DNA of 47,500 nt, taken from Glandiceps talaboti. Lineage: Eukaryota; Hemichordata; Enteropneusta; Spengelidae. Numbering within the stretch: the stretch's first letter is position 1; each line of letters opens with the position of its first letter. Location of the stretch: positions 15,780,957-15,828,456 of the forward strand of contig NC_135564.1 in NCBI RefSeq assembly GCF_964340395.1, read 5' to 3'. Positions 35,301-46,879 of this stretch are shown piece by piece. Below the pieces are notes generated by a model. That model saw only the letters and a list, made by a program, of their open reading frames with translations. It searched no databases and was not told where the DNA came from. Position numbers and translations under genes: made by a program.

Positions 35301-36524
35301 GGCAACAAATAAACAACAGGTTATGATAATGACATTACTCTAATTCCATTTTCTAAGATATGGCTAGGCCTCTCCCCAAGAAAAATATGACACCCCACCT
35401 TATTCCCCCAGACATCTCCCTTGTAATTACTGAAGATTCCATAATGTATACACATACAAGACCAAGACTTCATAATTTCATGACTTACCAGTTGTTGGTT
35501 TCTCTGTCACTTTTGGTTGACCGGCTGCTGGTATTGGTTGATACATCTTTGTTTGACCTACTGCTGGTTTTGAACTACTTGATACAGTTTTCACCTTTGG
35601 CTTTGTACCAGTATCCTGTTTACTTGGGGAGATACCAGTAGTTGTACCTTCTGTTCAAACATATAATGTATGGAGATTTGCATAAATTATAGAGCTGTAG
35701 GTATATGTAGTTTGAAAATGGTGATATATACAGAATCCTGTTTTTTCCTGTCTTAGAAACTGGTAGACTGTAAGATATGTCATGGTGGGGTTGGCCGATG
35801 TGTGAGGGTGCCCCATCACGGCGTACCTTACAGACTAAGAAACTGGTTGTTATACTCATCTGTCTGTCTGTCTGTCTGTCTGTCTGTGTCTGTCTATCTG
35901 TCTGTGTGTCTGTCTGTCTGTCTCTCTCTTAACTTTGTCTCTGACTGTTTGATTGACATTCTGTCTATCTACCTCTTTATTTGACGAACTTAAAATTATT
36001 GTGGAACGTGATGGAGATGCGTCTAGATTTGGGCAACTATTTAAGATGGGAAGGTTGCACTACAGGAAGGCATTTTTTGTTCTTTGTCAATACACTTGGT
36101 TTTTATCAAACACAATTTAACTTATGAATTGATTGAACAATAATTGGCTTAGTCTGACTATGGATACCTTGGGTTCTATAAACTTTACATATGAAAAGAC
36201 TACACACCTGTGTATTCCTTTGTGTAGATTTCCATTCTGGTGAGGACATCCTGTAACAACTGTTCAGAAGCTCCAGGTGTACTGTCACTCCATTGTTGCA
36301 GCATTTTGTACACCTGTTCCAGTACATTATCCCTGTTATCTTTTTCTATTCTATCCAGTGTTTTATCATCCAATCCAAGCTCTCTCCCAACAAACTTCCA
36401 TTCTTTCACTGGAATTTCCTTACTGGCTTTGATTAGGACTGATGTTGGAATGCCTATGAGGAGAAATGAACAGAATGTAAACATAAATAAATCAAAGGAT
36501 TTGCAAAAATGCTGAAAGTGTTGC

Positions 36525-36598
<74 letters not shown>

Positions 36599-39141
36599 GC
36601 AATATTCATATAAAAGTATTGTATTTATAATATAACCCATATATAATAAGATATTATTTTTTTTGTTCACAAGTACATATTTAATAATTAACTAATTCTC
36701 TAGATTTCCATATATTCTAATCACCCACAATATTTGAATTATTTATATAGATCTCAATTCCTTTGTCTTTACAACATATATAGCCTGATTCCATTTGAAT
36801 TTACTGTAGCATAATGTTGTTCTCTCATTAACTCACCTTTCTGTGTTGTTTGTTTTGCAGGATTTCTTTGGTCACTAGTTAAACCACATGACTGGTCCCT
36901 TTTATCTGATATCTTTTTTGCAACCCATGTCGTGAGTCCAAAATGTTCACTAGTCAGCGTTTCATATGTTAACTCAATAAGCTCTTCACCGGTAACACAG
37001 TTGTCACGAAAGACAGATATGACCTTATCTGTAAGTTTCATCTCTCGTAGCCATTGACAGACATCATCAACACCAAAGGCGTCCATAGCTGTAACAGATG
37101 ATGATATTAGGTGTAAGTACATTAATATGTTATGAAATACTGGTGCTAAAGTATGAGTTAATGCATTTGTGTCTACAAATAAATTTTCACATTTGTCACT
37201 CTCAAAGTTTGAGAAACTTGGGCAAAGAAGTAAATGTTATTATTTAAAGAAATAAATGCTAATATAACTTTTCCCCTGTATTTTGATGTAAAGTAGATTT
37301 TTTACGTATATAATTCAATGATTTGTTGATATGACCAAAACCAAACATAGCTGAGTGGATGTTTTAGGTTTAAACAATATGATTAATCATTCACTCACAA
37401 ACCAATAATTTAATGAGATTTCACTTACAGCATGTACTACTTTGACTACTTTCTCCATGTTTTAGACCAAGCAATGACAACTCATCATCAAGTTTGTTCA
37501 TAGTTGTATTAAACATTACTGGATCTGAGAAATCAAATCTCATTTCCTTTCCAGCAATAATACCAACCCAACCATCTGTAAACAAACAAATAATCATTAT
37601 AAACGACCATATTTCTAGCTAATTTATAGTTGGATTTTTGGTTTGGATATTTCTTTTTATGACTGTATAAATCAGAAATGATTTAGCGTAAGGATTCCTA
37701 GTTAATATTTTCTATAAAAAAGGTCACACGTTTTGCACAACTGAATGTACGTGTGCTTGGCAGATCAATATCTTATTTAACTGGAGTGTATCACGATTTG
37801 TCTTAAGGAGCGCAATTCAGCATTCTATATTATGAAAAGTATGCATAGCAACATATGAAATCAGTAAACATAACTGAGGTGGTAATGTGGTCCGAATCAC
37901 GAGTGAACGTAATACTAAACTTCACACTGTTGAAATAAATGACAAACAATTAGAAAGTGCCAACCAAATGGAATCGGTAAATTGGGAAAAGTATGTATAC
38001 AGTATATGTTAATTGCCAAATACCGTTCCATATCTTGCTGCGAGAGGTAATTTTTCTGGTATAAAGGAGAGCCGGAGGCGAGCCGTTATACCAGAAAAAT
38101 TACCTCGAGCAGCAAGATGTGGGACAGTATTTTGGCAAATAACATACTTATACGTCACCTGCGACTATGAATTCATTTTTGAATGTCTAAAAATGCTGTT
38201 TCGTTTTAAAATAAAATCACTTCCGCGTTATATACTGTTGAGCGTAGTATCATGCACCGCTCTGATAACTGCAATGCGGTTGTTTACATGTCAGCCTTAA
38301 CTTTATCGTCCAATCAGAGTGTGCGTTTGCTCAGTAGTATGACGTAAAGTTTACTATTTGCATATCACTCAGCGATAGATTCAAACTTTTAACCATCGGC
38401 TGAAAAATGAGTGCGTACGCGTCTTTGTTTTGCGTACTGTATTCCATTAAATGTACATAAATATTCATGATATGCTTTGTTGTTCTAGTTAAGCAAAAAT
38501 TACACCCTCTGTGGTGGTAATTTTCATATCTTTCATAAATTTAGGAATTCGTGATTACGGTCGCGTGACGACCGCGCGTTCTCCGTCACTGGACTTTCAC
38601 GGTTGTGTGTGGAATTTTTGACTATTTCCCTGTGACATGAAAAGTACAGTTCAAAGACTTGTTACAATGTATACAACGGTGATATTTTGTTCGATTGACC
38701 ACAAATTTGGCATTGGAAATGCTGGTTATAGCTCGATCTCTAGTAGTCGGTGCACGAGTCTATATTACTGACTTGACTCTAATCGAATCCCGGATTATCA
38801 TGATTATATTATTCCGCATGCAAGCATGACTAGATCAGGGCCTGGACTAGATCTCCAGTTGTCTGCTAGATTTGTTTACAATGGGAAGTGCAGTGATCAC
38901 GTGATACAACAAGCAAAAATACGCCTATGTGTCTGCAGGGCTCGACCAATCAGAATGCGAGATTGGTGACAGGTGACGTATAAAAAGTGAATATCCCACC
39001 TGAACCGTAACAACTTTGATCAAGATATTATTATGCTACAATGCAATTAACGCTAGATTTCATTAATTGTTGACATTTATTGAGAATTTAGTAATAAATA
39101 CATTAGCTGTTGATAATGATGATAATGGTGGTGGTGTTGGT

Positions 39142-39172
<31 letters not shown>

Positions 39173-40775
39173 ACCACGACGACGATGACGATATGATGAT
39201 GATGATGATGATGATGATGAAGCCATGGCTTTCTTCATTTCCAAATAGGTTTGTGTCTGTATATGTGCAAAAACACTCTTGTTTTCTGAAGTAACCATAC
39301 AAGAAGTTGATATATGTCCATCCAATCATTCCTAGAACTATAAATATTTGTTGTAATCAAATAGCTCAAGAACTTACCGAATATCACATTCTTTTCCAGT
39401 TTTAAAGGTATGATAGTTTTGTTGGTCTCATCAGCATAGTTTGTTTCTTTTTTACAACTACGTGACTCCTTGAAGGCCCTTGTGACGCATAACAAAACAA
39501 CACCAGCTGTTTCAACGGCCCCTGCAGTAACTTCATTGATGTTACCTGAAATAATCAAATACAACACATTTAGTTGTTAAGACAGTGACATATTAGCTAA
39601 TAACAAGCCTGTTTGATCTATAAAGTTTGTTCAATAACGTATAAGTGACGTGACTTGTGTACAGTTTGAGGATGGGACCTTCAATCAAGCCCATTATTCT
39701 GGAATATTTCTCCACATAATTTAGTATGTTTACCAACTCGATCCGCCGCCCCCAATCTTTCTCTTATTGTGAAGACAAAGTCTGCAGTGGACTGTGCCCT
39801 AGATTTTCGACAAGATCTTTCTTGCAACAGAATGTTCCTAAAGTTACATTTATGACTAAATTAAAACCCAAAGCTCATGGTCTATTGCCCTAACACCTAA
39901 TTATTGGTTCATCATGTGACCTGATTGCAATTTTAAAATGTCTAATTGTGATTTAAATATGTCTTCTTGTGTATTCGACCAATCAGGTTCTTTGGAGGAA
40001 TGCCAAGGAAACACTAGCTGTTGTAAAAAAACCGTCAGTAAACGAGATGGGTGAGCGAAAATCGTAAAAATCAAAATGTCACTTAGGATAGAGAAAATAG
40101 TGTTTAAGAGTTGTTACTTTGTACCTTTCATGAGAGGTTATATATTAGGCAACCGATTTCATTCTACCGTATGTTAATATTTTGCCCATGTTATGTGTGG
40201 CCAGGCATGGCTTAATACTCAGGTAGGGCTAAGGACAGTTTGTCAGTCCATAATATTGTAATATTATTAGTCCTTCAAGTTTTAACCAACATTAATATTG
40301 AAATTGCATATGTGAGTAAACGATAGCAGTTGAGACATCACTGATAGTGGTTATCAGTTTTGTTGCTGTCATGACCCGTCTTCTGTGATCATAATTATTT
40401 CATTACTCATTGCAAATACAATGCTTTTGTCTAGGATGTCACATTTATAGTTCTGAATGAAATCAACACATAAAGAATGTACTTCTTGACTGATAGCTTG
40501 TAGTTGACCATACACTTCTCACAGTATAATTACAAACAGATGTGAACTGCTAAACACATACTTGCAACAAAAGATAAAAAGGCAAGGATAATAAACCATC
40601 TCAATTAATTTCTAAATTCCTAATACAGAAGACTTAAAACCACACCTCTCATATTATTTATATCCATCCATGTCTTGTATCCTCTGTGGTCAAGTTCATT
40701 TTTGATACGTTTGGCCATCGTCTGATGTTGCCAGTTGTAACAAATCATCACGTGATCTTGTTCCTTACTTGCCAT
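25548..40775 (-). CDS. Paralog B: TIR-SAM-Death-NHL protein, seven coding exons
   Basis: The exons are 40775-40646, 39545-39378, 37575-37429, 37088-36837, 36453-36208, 35650-35489 and 26356-25548. Every exon has exactly the length of its partner in paralog A, all introns are phase 1, and the joined frame is again 637 residues. Domain order is TIR, SAM, Death, linker, NHL propeller. By my count the replacements against A are 9 in the TIR exons, 5 in SAM, 3 in Death, 5 in the linker and 30 in the propeller. The intact frame over seven exons argues that both copies are functional genes. Intron 6 is 9.1 kb against 3.5 kb in A because of later insertions. Function is inferred from domains only. 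No characterised protein with this exact order comes to mind. Confidence 0.82.
26505..27305. repeat. Four X-box-bearing repeats in intron 6 of B
   Basis: GTAACCATGGCAAC or close variants occur at 26511-26524, 26801-26814, 27057-27070 and 27288-27301. The first and last are perfect RFX X-box palindromes; in A the corresponding sites are less perfect. Spacing is 231-290 bases. Confidence 0.65.
28165..28650 (+). repeat. ~230-bp satellite units (left of foldback element)
   Basis: Two complete units with a 229-base offset share GTGCTGTCTTGTAAAGC, GTCTGAATAG, AGGGAGACCCCC and CTGTCAAGATGCTATCAAA. A third unit begins here and continues at 31041, interrupted by the TTAA-flanked foldback. An inverted array of the same family lies at 46270-46870. 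Confidence 0.88.
28647..31040. mobile_element. Non-autonomous foldback DNA transposon with TTAA target duplication
   Basis: The element (28651-31036, 2386 bases) is flanked by TTAA on each side. Its arms (about 28651-29298 and 30347-31036) are long, slightly diverged reverse complements starting AGGTGATTCAAAATGCTCAC. The unique middle is about 1 kb without a recognisable protein. A related satellite unit at 46490-46520 shows the unoccupied site with a single TTAA. TTAA duplication is the mark of piggyBac-type transposition, but the ends do not start with CCC, so family assignment is open. Confidence 0.88.
31041..31260 (+). repeat. Satellite unit, right part, continuing 28650
   Basis: After removing the foldback element, the third unit lies 233 bases from the second. 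It again ends with CTGTCAAGATGCTAT. The following 31250-31420 stretch has an inverted copy at 46140-46290. Confidence 0.85.
31405..32330. repeat. ~447-bp tandem duplication with poly-G/poly-C runs
   Basis: The unit (GTGATAGGGGGGTCAGCCTG through poly-C, GAAACTGACCGGTCCCTAAC and onward to GTACTATTTATTTTTAAACT) occurs twice, at about 31439 and 31894. G and C runs of 10-16 bases are sequence-error prone. Related poly-C ends occur at 46055 and 47445-47490, the latter with CTGACCGGTCCCTAAC. Confidence 0.85.
32340..33690. other. No gene seen
   Basis: Unique AT-rich intronic DNA of paralog B. A short imperfect palindrome surrounds 32825-32920 (GGATATGGGTTT...AAACCCATATCC). Confidence 0.5.
33691..34155. 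repeat. 51-bp minisatellite with internal hairpin, nine units
   Basis: Units start CCATGG at 33701, then (CCACGG) 33752, 33801 or so, 33852, 33903, 33954, 34005, 34056 and 34107. Each holds the palindrome TAGTGGTCAAACCACTA (7-base arms, 3-base loop). Because 51 is a multiple of three, both strands stay open for about 130 codons; these frames are a by-product. Confidence 0.95.
34686..34868. mobile_element. Small CpG-rich foldback (MITE-like) element
   Basis: Terminal 19-base inverted repeats (CGGTTACACGGTGCAACTC at 34686 and its near-perfect complement at 34850-34868) enclose sequence rich in GCAAC/GTTGC and GCGAC words. Base composition is unlike the surroundings. No target duplication could be fixed. 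Confidence 0.65.
35005..35300. repeat. Cluster of CCTATAGG/CTGTAGAG-type motifs
   Basis: Words like CCTATAGG, CCTGTAGGG, CTATAGTA and TTATAGAGG recur every 20 to 40 bases, giving a degenerate ~40-base repeat. No coding frame. Confidence 0.45.
35489..35650 (-). CDS. Paralog B coding exon 6: linker
   Basis: 162 bases, phase 1 to phase 1, bounded by TTTGAACAG and CTG|GTAAGT. The linker keeps the PAVGQ..-YQP-PA.GQP pattern. Confidence 0.75.
35859..35932. repeat. (TCTG)n microsatellite, intron 5 of B
   Basis: An imperfect TCTG tract with TCTA and TGTG interruptions, just upstream of coding exon 6 of paralog B on the minus strand. Confidence 0.93.
36208..36453 (-). CDS. Paralog B coding exon 5: Death domain
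   Basis: 246 bases, phase 1 to phase 1. It encodes the Death domain, with WSDSTPGASEQLLQDVLTRM where A has C, D and Y. The upstream (TA)n tract at 36530-36595 lies in intron 4. Confidence 0.88.
36530..36595. repeat. (TA)n microsatellite, intron 4 of B
   Basis: About 33 TA units at the position where paralog A carries the Penelope-like insertion; this is effectively the empty site. Confidence 0.95.
36837..37088 (-). CDS. Paralog B coding exon 4: SAM domain
   Basis: 252 bases, phase 1 to phase 1. It begins with MDAFGVDDVCQWLREMKLTD. All core SAM positions are kept and five residues differ from A. The in-frame ATG here is internal and need not be a start. Confidence 0.88.
37429..37575 (-). CDS. 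Paralog B coding exon 3: TIR C-terminal part
   Basis: 147 bases, phase 1 to phase 1. It encodes GWVGIIAGKEMRFDFSD and a final helix, with three replacements against A (V to D, V to L, V to S). Confidence 0.8.
38005..38146. repeat. Long perfect-looking hairpin
   Basis: Arms 38005-38064 and 38086-38146 pair over about 60 bases with few mismatches (GAGGTAATTTTTCTGGTATA against TATACCAGAAAAATTACCTC). The loop is about 21 bases (38065-38085). It lies in DNA absent from paralog A. Confidence 0.85.
38149..38982. mobile_element. Insertion with 13-bp terminal inverted repeats in intron 2 of B
   Basis: TATACGTCACCTG at 38149-38161 is exactly inverted at 38970-38982 (CAGGTGACGTATA). The block, together with the adjoining hairpin, is absent from the aligned intron of paralog A (near 10850). 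The inside is richer in CpG and has no recognisable transposase, so it is a non-autonomous element or a fragment. Confidence 0.65.
39119..39222. repeat. (GGT)(GGC)(GAC)(ATG)n trinucleotide tract, intron 2 of B
   Basis: Successive trinucleotide blocks; counterpart of 10993-11072 in paralog A, but longer and more mixed. Confidence 0.93.
39378..39545 (-). CDS. Paralog B coding exon 2: central TIR
   Basis: 168 bases, phase 1 to phase 1. The SCKKE motif with candidate catalytic Glu77 is kept. Two residues differ from A (NEVTAGAVET). Confidence 0.85.
39575..40315. other. DNA in intron 1 of B that is absent from A
   Basis: Alignment with A (which continues from about 11430 to 11460) is broken here by about 740 bases. 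No coding frame, terminal repeat or target duplication is clear. Confidence 0.5.
40646..40775 (-). CDS. Paralog B coding exon 1: TIR N-terminal part
   Basis: The exon encodes MASKEQDHVMICYNWQ through WMDINNMR and ends AGAG|GTGTGG. Four residues differ from A (D14N, A29D, L39I, D41N). The UTR acceptor TTTTTACAG lies at 40803/40804. Confidence 0.85.
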
Positions 40776-41026
40776 CTTCAGTTCTTAAGATTTTCAACTG
40801 GGCCTGTAAAAACAAAACAATTCTTTTAGTAGAAATATTGAAGCAATTGGAGTTATGCAATATATGTCATTTTTTATGTCATTGATCACCATAAATAATG
40901 CCAGCATAAACAGGTATTTAGTGTAGTAATTGTGACCGTGGCCTTTTAATAAAGATGTACAAACAAAAGGTCATTTTAGTAAACGGTACTATAATTGGAG
41001 TTAATATTGAAAACAACCATGATACG

Positions 41027-41066
<40 letters not shown>

Positions 41067-41067
41067 A
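41027..41067. repeat. (CAA)n microsatellite
   Basis: About thirteen CAA units in the intron between the UTR exon and coding exon 1 of B. Confidence 0.93.
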
Positions 41068-42350
41068 ATCAATACTATTTGTGCCACAATTGATAAATTA
41101 TAATAAGTATATCACGTGATTATAATCATTATTGAACAATTGGGACAGAATATGTACAATTTAGACAATGAAATAGTATTTTGAGTTTTAGAATTAAATT
41201 GCAGTAATATATTTTTTCGTGGTGTTGGTAAGAAGAATAAGGCCTAGGGTTGACAAAGAAGAATTAACTGTACACGAAGAGTATTCCCAGGGAAGGGAAG
41301 CAAGTGTAATTATATTATCATACTAAAGACGTTTACAAGCCACTCAATCAATGGACACATCAGCTCTATTTATTGATGGCTATTTGCATATAACGCGAAC
41401 GAACGATTTCAATTGGACATGCAACGAAAACAGAGACCATAGCAACCCGTTGCTAACAACATACACTGTGCAACAACATGTATTGTCGTTTTCCATGTGC
41501 ATGTATCAATAGCCCTTTTATACCTGGAACATGGTGATTAATTACTTGAAAGTTTCTAATAATGGATAAAACGTTATGATCTGATGCAAGCATCAATGTC
41601 AAATAATGAATTAACTCCGTCGTATTCGGCATTTTAATTTCATACATCATGATATAATCTACATGATATGATTGTTCGAAACCCAAAAATGCAAAAGGGG
41701 CTTAGACGGACATAAATTAACTATAAACATAATTATTCAACCAAAAATAGATATTTAATAATTAAGTGCAGTTTTAGACTTCTGCTAGAATGTGTGATTT
41801 ATTTGAAAAAGGTCAGTAAGTAATGCATTGGTATTTTTACCACATTGGCAGGCTAACTGGTTTTCAAGTGTTTACCCATATTTTTTGCAAGTATTCAGTA
41901 AACACTGACAACATGTCAAGGCATGTTACGAACGACTGAGGGGGAGTAGTAGATTTAATATATACAAATTAACTAAAATTTACATGATAAAATTTAGACT
42001 CAATTCAATGTCACTTCAACAAAACATTGTTATAAATGAATTCTGGATAACATGTCTTTCTAAATTTTTAAACAATTACTTGTTGATATTACGGCATGCT
42101 CTAAGAGGTCATAAATGTCACTACAAAATATATTTTAATTTATGTGCTCACCTTCGACAAGAAAAATGCTTAAGTTGCAGACTGTGCAACTTTACTTCCT
42201 TTTCACACTGACGGTATAAAATGTTACTCTGGACACTCACAAACAACTATTATTACAATTATCATGACCTCTGACCTAAATGTTTTTTATTGTCATTTAG
42301 CCCAAGGCTTAATGTTTAGAGAAAAGAAAGTTTGACAAATATATACTTAC

Positions 42351-42524
42351 CCTATGACGGTGAAATGATTCTCTCAATCACTACATATAGCTGTTGGAGT
42401 AATGCCGCTGCAATAAATGGCACTGTACGACGTGCAGCCAAAGAGGTAGTGTGGGCAGTGTAGACAGGTGTCAGGATTCTTTATCAGGTGAACCACACCA
42501 TGTACTATGTCAGTGGTAATATAT
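42351..42524 (-). other. Candidate 5' UTR exon of paralog B
   Basis: A 174-base counterpart of 14204-14372, with an acceptor (ATTGCTTACAG) and donor (ATAGG|GTAAGTA). It keeps TGTAGTGATTGAGAGAATCA near its 3' end. Frames differ between copies, so it is read as non-coding. Confidence 0.6.
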
Positions 42525-43094
42525 CTGTAAGCAATAAACAACCAACTGTTACAACGATGAATGACCTTTGTTCTTAGCAAATAGAACTACTGTGTATAAT
42601 GCAGTCGATCAAAAATATTGTAGGCAACGAACCTATTGGCAACTTGGAAATTAATTACGAGAACTTCGTGCCTCCAGTTTTTACCGTGTGATGAGTAGAA
42701 GTTAGAGTTATTTTCATAAGACTTAATACACGTATATATGTACACTACAACTGACAACAATTCAGGATTAATTACATTTGATATAATACAAGTCAAGGCC
42801 ATGGAGTTGTACACTTGTGAGATTTTCAAAATTCTCAACAAGATTTTTTCCAGATATTCCAAAGGGCTTGAGTGTTGAACAAACGAACGGCTAGTAGCCA
42901 GATATTGTACACGTGCGAGCCTGCATGCTCAAAACACAAAACCACGGTATTAAATACAGTACTTTACAGATGACTATGGGGAATTTAGATAGAAATCTTC
43001 TAATTCAAAGTTATAATTGAATAAGTGCTCTGTAGTCAGTTCAGAAACGATGCCATGTATATGAAATGTACCTGTACAGAATACTTAACCTTTA

Positions 43095-43680
43095 AGTTAG
43101 TAGCCATACTACTCATTACAAATATAATCACTCCATTCAAGTGTCTATCCCAATATAACCAGATGCAAGCTATCTTTGGAGACCCTGACCTTTAACCAGG
43201 GTCTATTATCAACATCAAGTCAATTGCTGACTATCACAGAAACGTTGTAGTGTTTACATATTGCCAGTTTCTTTCATATCATGTTACGAGTATTATTGAA
43301 GAAAAGAACTATACACAAACGTTATTTTTGCCTCTCATATTAGTTTTAGTCAGTGGCAGCAATATTTGTAGTTAACATCATTATTTACTGCATAACTCAA
43401 AAACTTTAATACAGAGAGACTCACTCAAGTGTCTACCCCTGTGTTATAAGATGCGAGTTATCTTTGGAGACCTTAACCTTTGACCTTGACCTTCATGACT
43501 AATTATCAAAACCAACGAATTCCTGCCTATCACAGACACATTGTTGCCTTTACCTATCGCCAATTTCTTTTAAATCAAGTATACACAGGCATTAGTTTAT
43601 AGCAGCCCATGTAATTGTTACTGAATGCCAGCCACATTTGCAGTAAATAATCACTATATTTAATACTGCATACCTAAACA
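43095..43680. repeat. Two diverged ~310-bp tandem units
   Basis: Both units contain TCAAGTGTCTA, GATGC.AG.TATCTTTGGAGACC, a TGACCTT word, CTATCACAGA and GCCA.TTTCTTT in the same order, starting near 43130 and 43427. No coding frame. Confidence 0.75.
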
Positions 43681-43682
43681 AC

Positions 43683-44032
<350 letters not shown>

Positions 44033-44460
44033 ATCTGCATCTGTAAACTATATGTGTTTGTTTTAATAGCCACACTTTCAATTCATACTACACAATTAAA
44101 CCATATGTATCAGTGAGCAATCGTGTTTCGGAAAAAGTATTCATAGTGAAATTATCTATAACAGGTCAGTTTTTGGATCTATTTTTGATTTGCAATGACA
44201 GTAGTCACTGTTGGTTTATTTAAAATGACCCTTGCAGTAATGGTCTAGAGATGCCTATAATCAGAAGGTCATTTAAATTAAAAATTAAAAAGTATAGCTG
44301 TCAAGGTACAGAAAAGTCTTCTCGTTATCACACTATCAAACTAACATACATTGATACAAAACAACAGCGGGTGCCTCTGATGTAGGGACAGGTCATGTCT
44401 ATTTTTGTCTGTCATCGTTAGTCATATTGCCGTATACCATATTCAGATATATAAACTTAC

Positions 44461-44632
44461 TGGAACGATCTCCAAACTGTCAGATGTAAATGGTGGTGTA
44501 GAACGATTGGTGAATTTTGTGGTAGATGGAACAGCACACGATGGTATCCAGCGAATTAGGCTGTGACGTCAGTGTGTACGCAGACTTCAGGATTCATTGT
44601 CAGGTGAACTCCGTCACACCAGTAGCCAATAC
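44461..44632 (-). other. Third, diverged copy of the 5' UTR-type exon
   Basis: The segment has minus-strand acceptor ACAG at 44633 and donor TTCCA|GTAAGTTT at 44461, giving 172 bases (the other two copies are 169 and 174). Its first 70 bases align with those of 42524 downward (GTTCACCTGA.AA.GAATCCTGA). It may be an alternative first exon of B or a relic of another paralog. Confidence 0.45.
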
Positions 44633-44911
44633 CTGTAACCACAGACAAGTAAGTCTGTGCTGTAACGTAGTATATGCTGAACCGTCACAACGATGTATAC
44701 CCGTAACTAGTATTTGCAATAATTTGAATACCTGTGTATGGTTTGAGAAAGAAAGTTGATGTTGACCAATACTTCAACAGTCTACAACTGCTCAAGTATT
44801 TACTTTGAGTGATTGCCTTCGATTTTTACCAATTAGACTCTGACTACAAAAGCTTACATTGATGTCACCTCAAAACACTTACAACAGTACTGTACAATAA
44901 CTGGACTACAA

Positions 44912-45025
44912 CTGTACTATATATAACTGTCAAATATTTATTTATTATATTTACCACTAGTATTTGTACTGTACTATATATAACTGTCAAATATTTATTT
45001 ATTATATTTACCATTAGTATCTAAG
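44912..45025. repeat. 57-bp tandem duplication
   Basis: The unit with GTACTATATATAACTGTCAA and ATTTATTTATTATATTTACC occurs at 44914 and 44971, with one or two differences. Confidence 0.9.
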
Positions 45026-45029
45026 GCAA

Positions 45030-46020
45030 TGCAGTTGTAAATATTGGGGTTGTTGATTCAAATTTAGGTATCAATCGATTAAGTCAGTAAATTGCAATAA
45101 GACTTTGAGTCGAACAATGGAACTGTAAATGTTTACGATTTAGATAAGGATTATTCATGTCATTACTTGTTATACAGCAATGATATATGACAAGAGATTA
45201 TCAACTCAACATTCCTTCATCTGGCCCGTTATGATAAGATCTTTTTATTTCATAGTGTAAATCTTGTATCTAGTTTGAGCTGTCCAGTATTGGCATTTTA
45301 ACATGCTGTAGCAATTTCTCGGTGCAAAAAAAAACAAAACACGGAAAGTAAAAAAAATAAAATACCGAGGGGAGTGGTTTACCTACAATGAGTATGGCGT
45401 GACATTACTATAACAGTCGCTCCTCAACATTCCACTGAACATTGTTCTACACCACCTTTCACATTAGTTTTCCCCTAACCCACACTATAATAATAATTGT
45501 AATTCCTACAATGTTATTTCTTAACCTGTTTGTCGTTTGCCTTTAAAATGAGATATTTCAACAAAGATCTTGACGCAAGTCTCCTCCTTCAGACTGTCTG
45601 ACCTGAGTCTCAAGCACATAACCAATAAAATCGAAGATTTAAAGTTTTGACCGTACAATAACCCAACACAAATAATCCCCTGGTGTGAAACACATACTTA
45701 GGTGAACTTTAACCAAGCGTGGCGGTCGGATATTATCCTATGCTAAGTATGTAGCGTTAGGTTGTTTTTTGATATTTCCTACAGTAATGACTTCGTGGAG
45801 TTAACCAGGAGTAACATTGGGATTCACACGTTGACCTTCAGACATGTAGACAAGTCACATGGTATTGGCCTATTTTGGGGAGGGATTTATTGTATGAAAA
45901 GGGGAGATTTTCCGAGATTTCGTTAGTCAACCTGAAGACTCACTGGATGCTGTAATTTTGGGGAGAGAGAATCCCGTACTCTCGCGATTTTGTAGCCGAC
46001 TTCTCTTCGCTCTCTGACCC
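45030..46020. other. No gene seen
   Basis: Unique AT-rich DNA. A short minus-strand frame at 45927-46115 runs into a poly-C repeat and is not supported. Confidence 0.5.
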
Positions 46021-46034
46021 GGCAAGCAACACTG

Positions 46035-46875
46035 TTTAGCCTGTCTGTCTGCACTGACCCCCCCCCCCCCCCATCTGTAAAACCAAAGACAGGGTGACCC
46101 CCGTCGCCCTATCACTTAATTCTAAAACATGATGACCCCCCATATATATAATATTCACATGACAGGTATTTTTTGATCATGACTCAGTGTGGACTGCTTG
46201 ACTGTTTTGCATCTACTTTATAAGATCCCGGGTTAGCACTATCATAATTATAATTATTGACTACACAGGGTAAATATATTCCAAAACGAGTTTAATAGCA
46301 TCTTGACAGTGTAAGGTATGGGAAAGCTTGAGCAGGGAATGTGTATATCTCTTATGGAGGGTCCTAGGGGGTCTCCCCCCTAGAAGCCCTGGAGGTTTTT
46401 TACTCTGAAAAGTCAATTTTGAGACTATTCAGGCCCTTTCAGACAATAATTTCCAAGCTTTACAAGACAACACCAACATGTAAAAAGAAACAAATATTTT
46501 TGAAATATTAAGTTTGATAGCATCTTGACAGTAAGAGGTAGGGGGGAAGAGCTTGAGACTGGGATGTGTACACCTCATGTAGTGGGGGGGGGGGGTCCTA
46601 TGGGGGAGACCCTAGAAGCCCTGGAGGTTTTTACTCTGAAAAGTCAATTTTGAGACTATTCAGACCCTTTCACACAATAATTTCCAAGCTTTACAAAACA
46701 GCACCAACATGTAAAAAGCAACTACACAGGGTTGAAATACTTTTGGAATATACTTTGATAGCACCTTGACAGTAAGAGGGGGAGAGCTTGAGACTGGGAT
46801 ATGGCCACCTCATGTGGGGGGTCCAAGGGAGTCTCCCTCTAGAAGCCTTGGAGGATTTTTTAGGCTATTCAGACC
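46035..46875 (-). repeat. Inverted dispersed copy of the ~230-bp satellite family and its poly-C flank
   Basis: Reverse complement of 28230-28650 plus 31041-31480. Units have a 230-base offset (CTTTACAAGAC at 46459 and CTTTACAAAAC at 46689), and the truncated third ends at 46875. The flank 46140-46290 matches 31250-31420. The unit at 46490-46520 preserves the empty TTAA site of the foldback element. Confidence 0.88.
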
Positions 46876-46879
46876 CTAA

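Noticed and set aside
36769-37122. SAM exon as a separate gene starting at its internal ATG
   Set aside because: The upstream TIR exon and downstream Death exon join in frame at consensus splice sites, so the ATG is internal.
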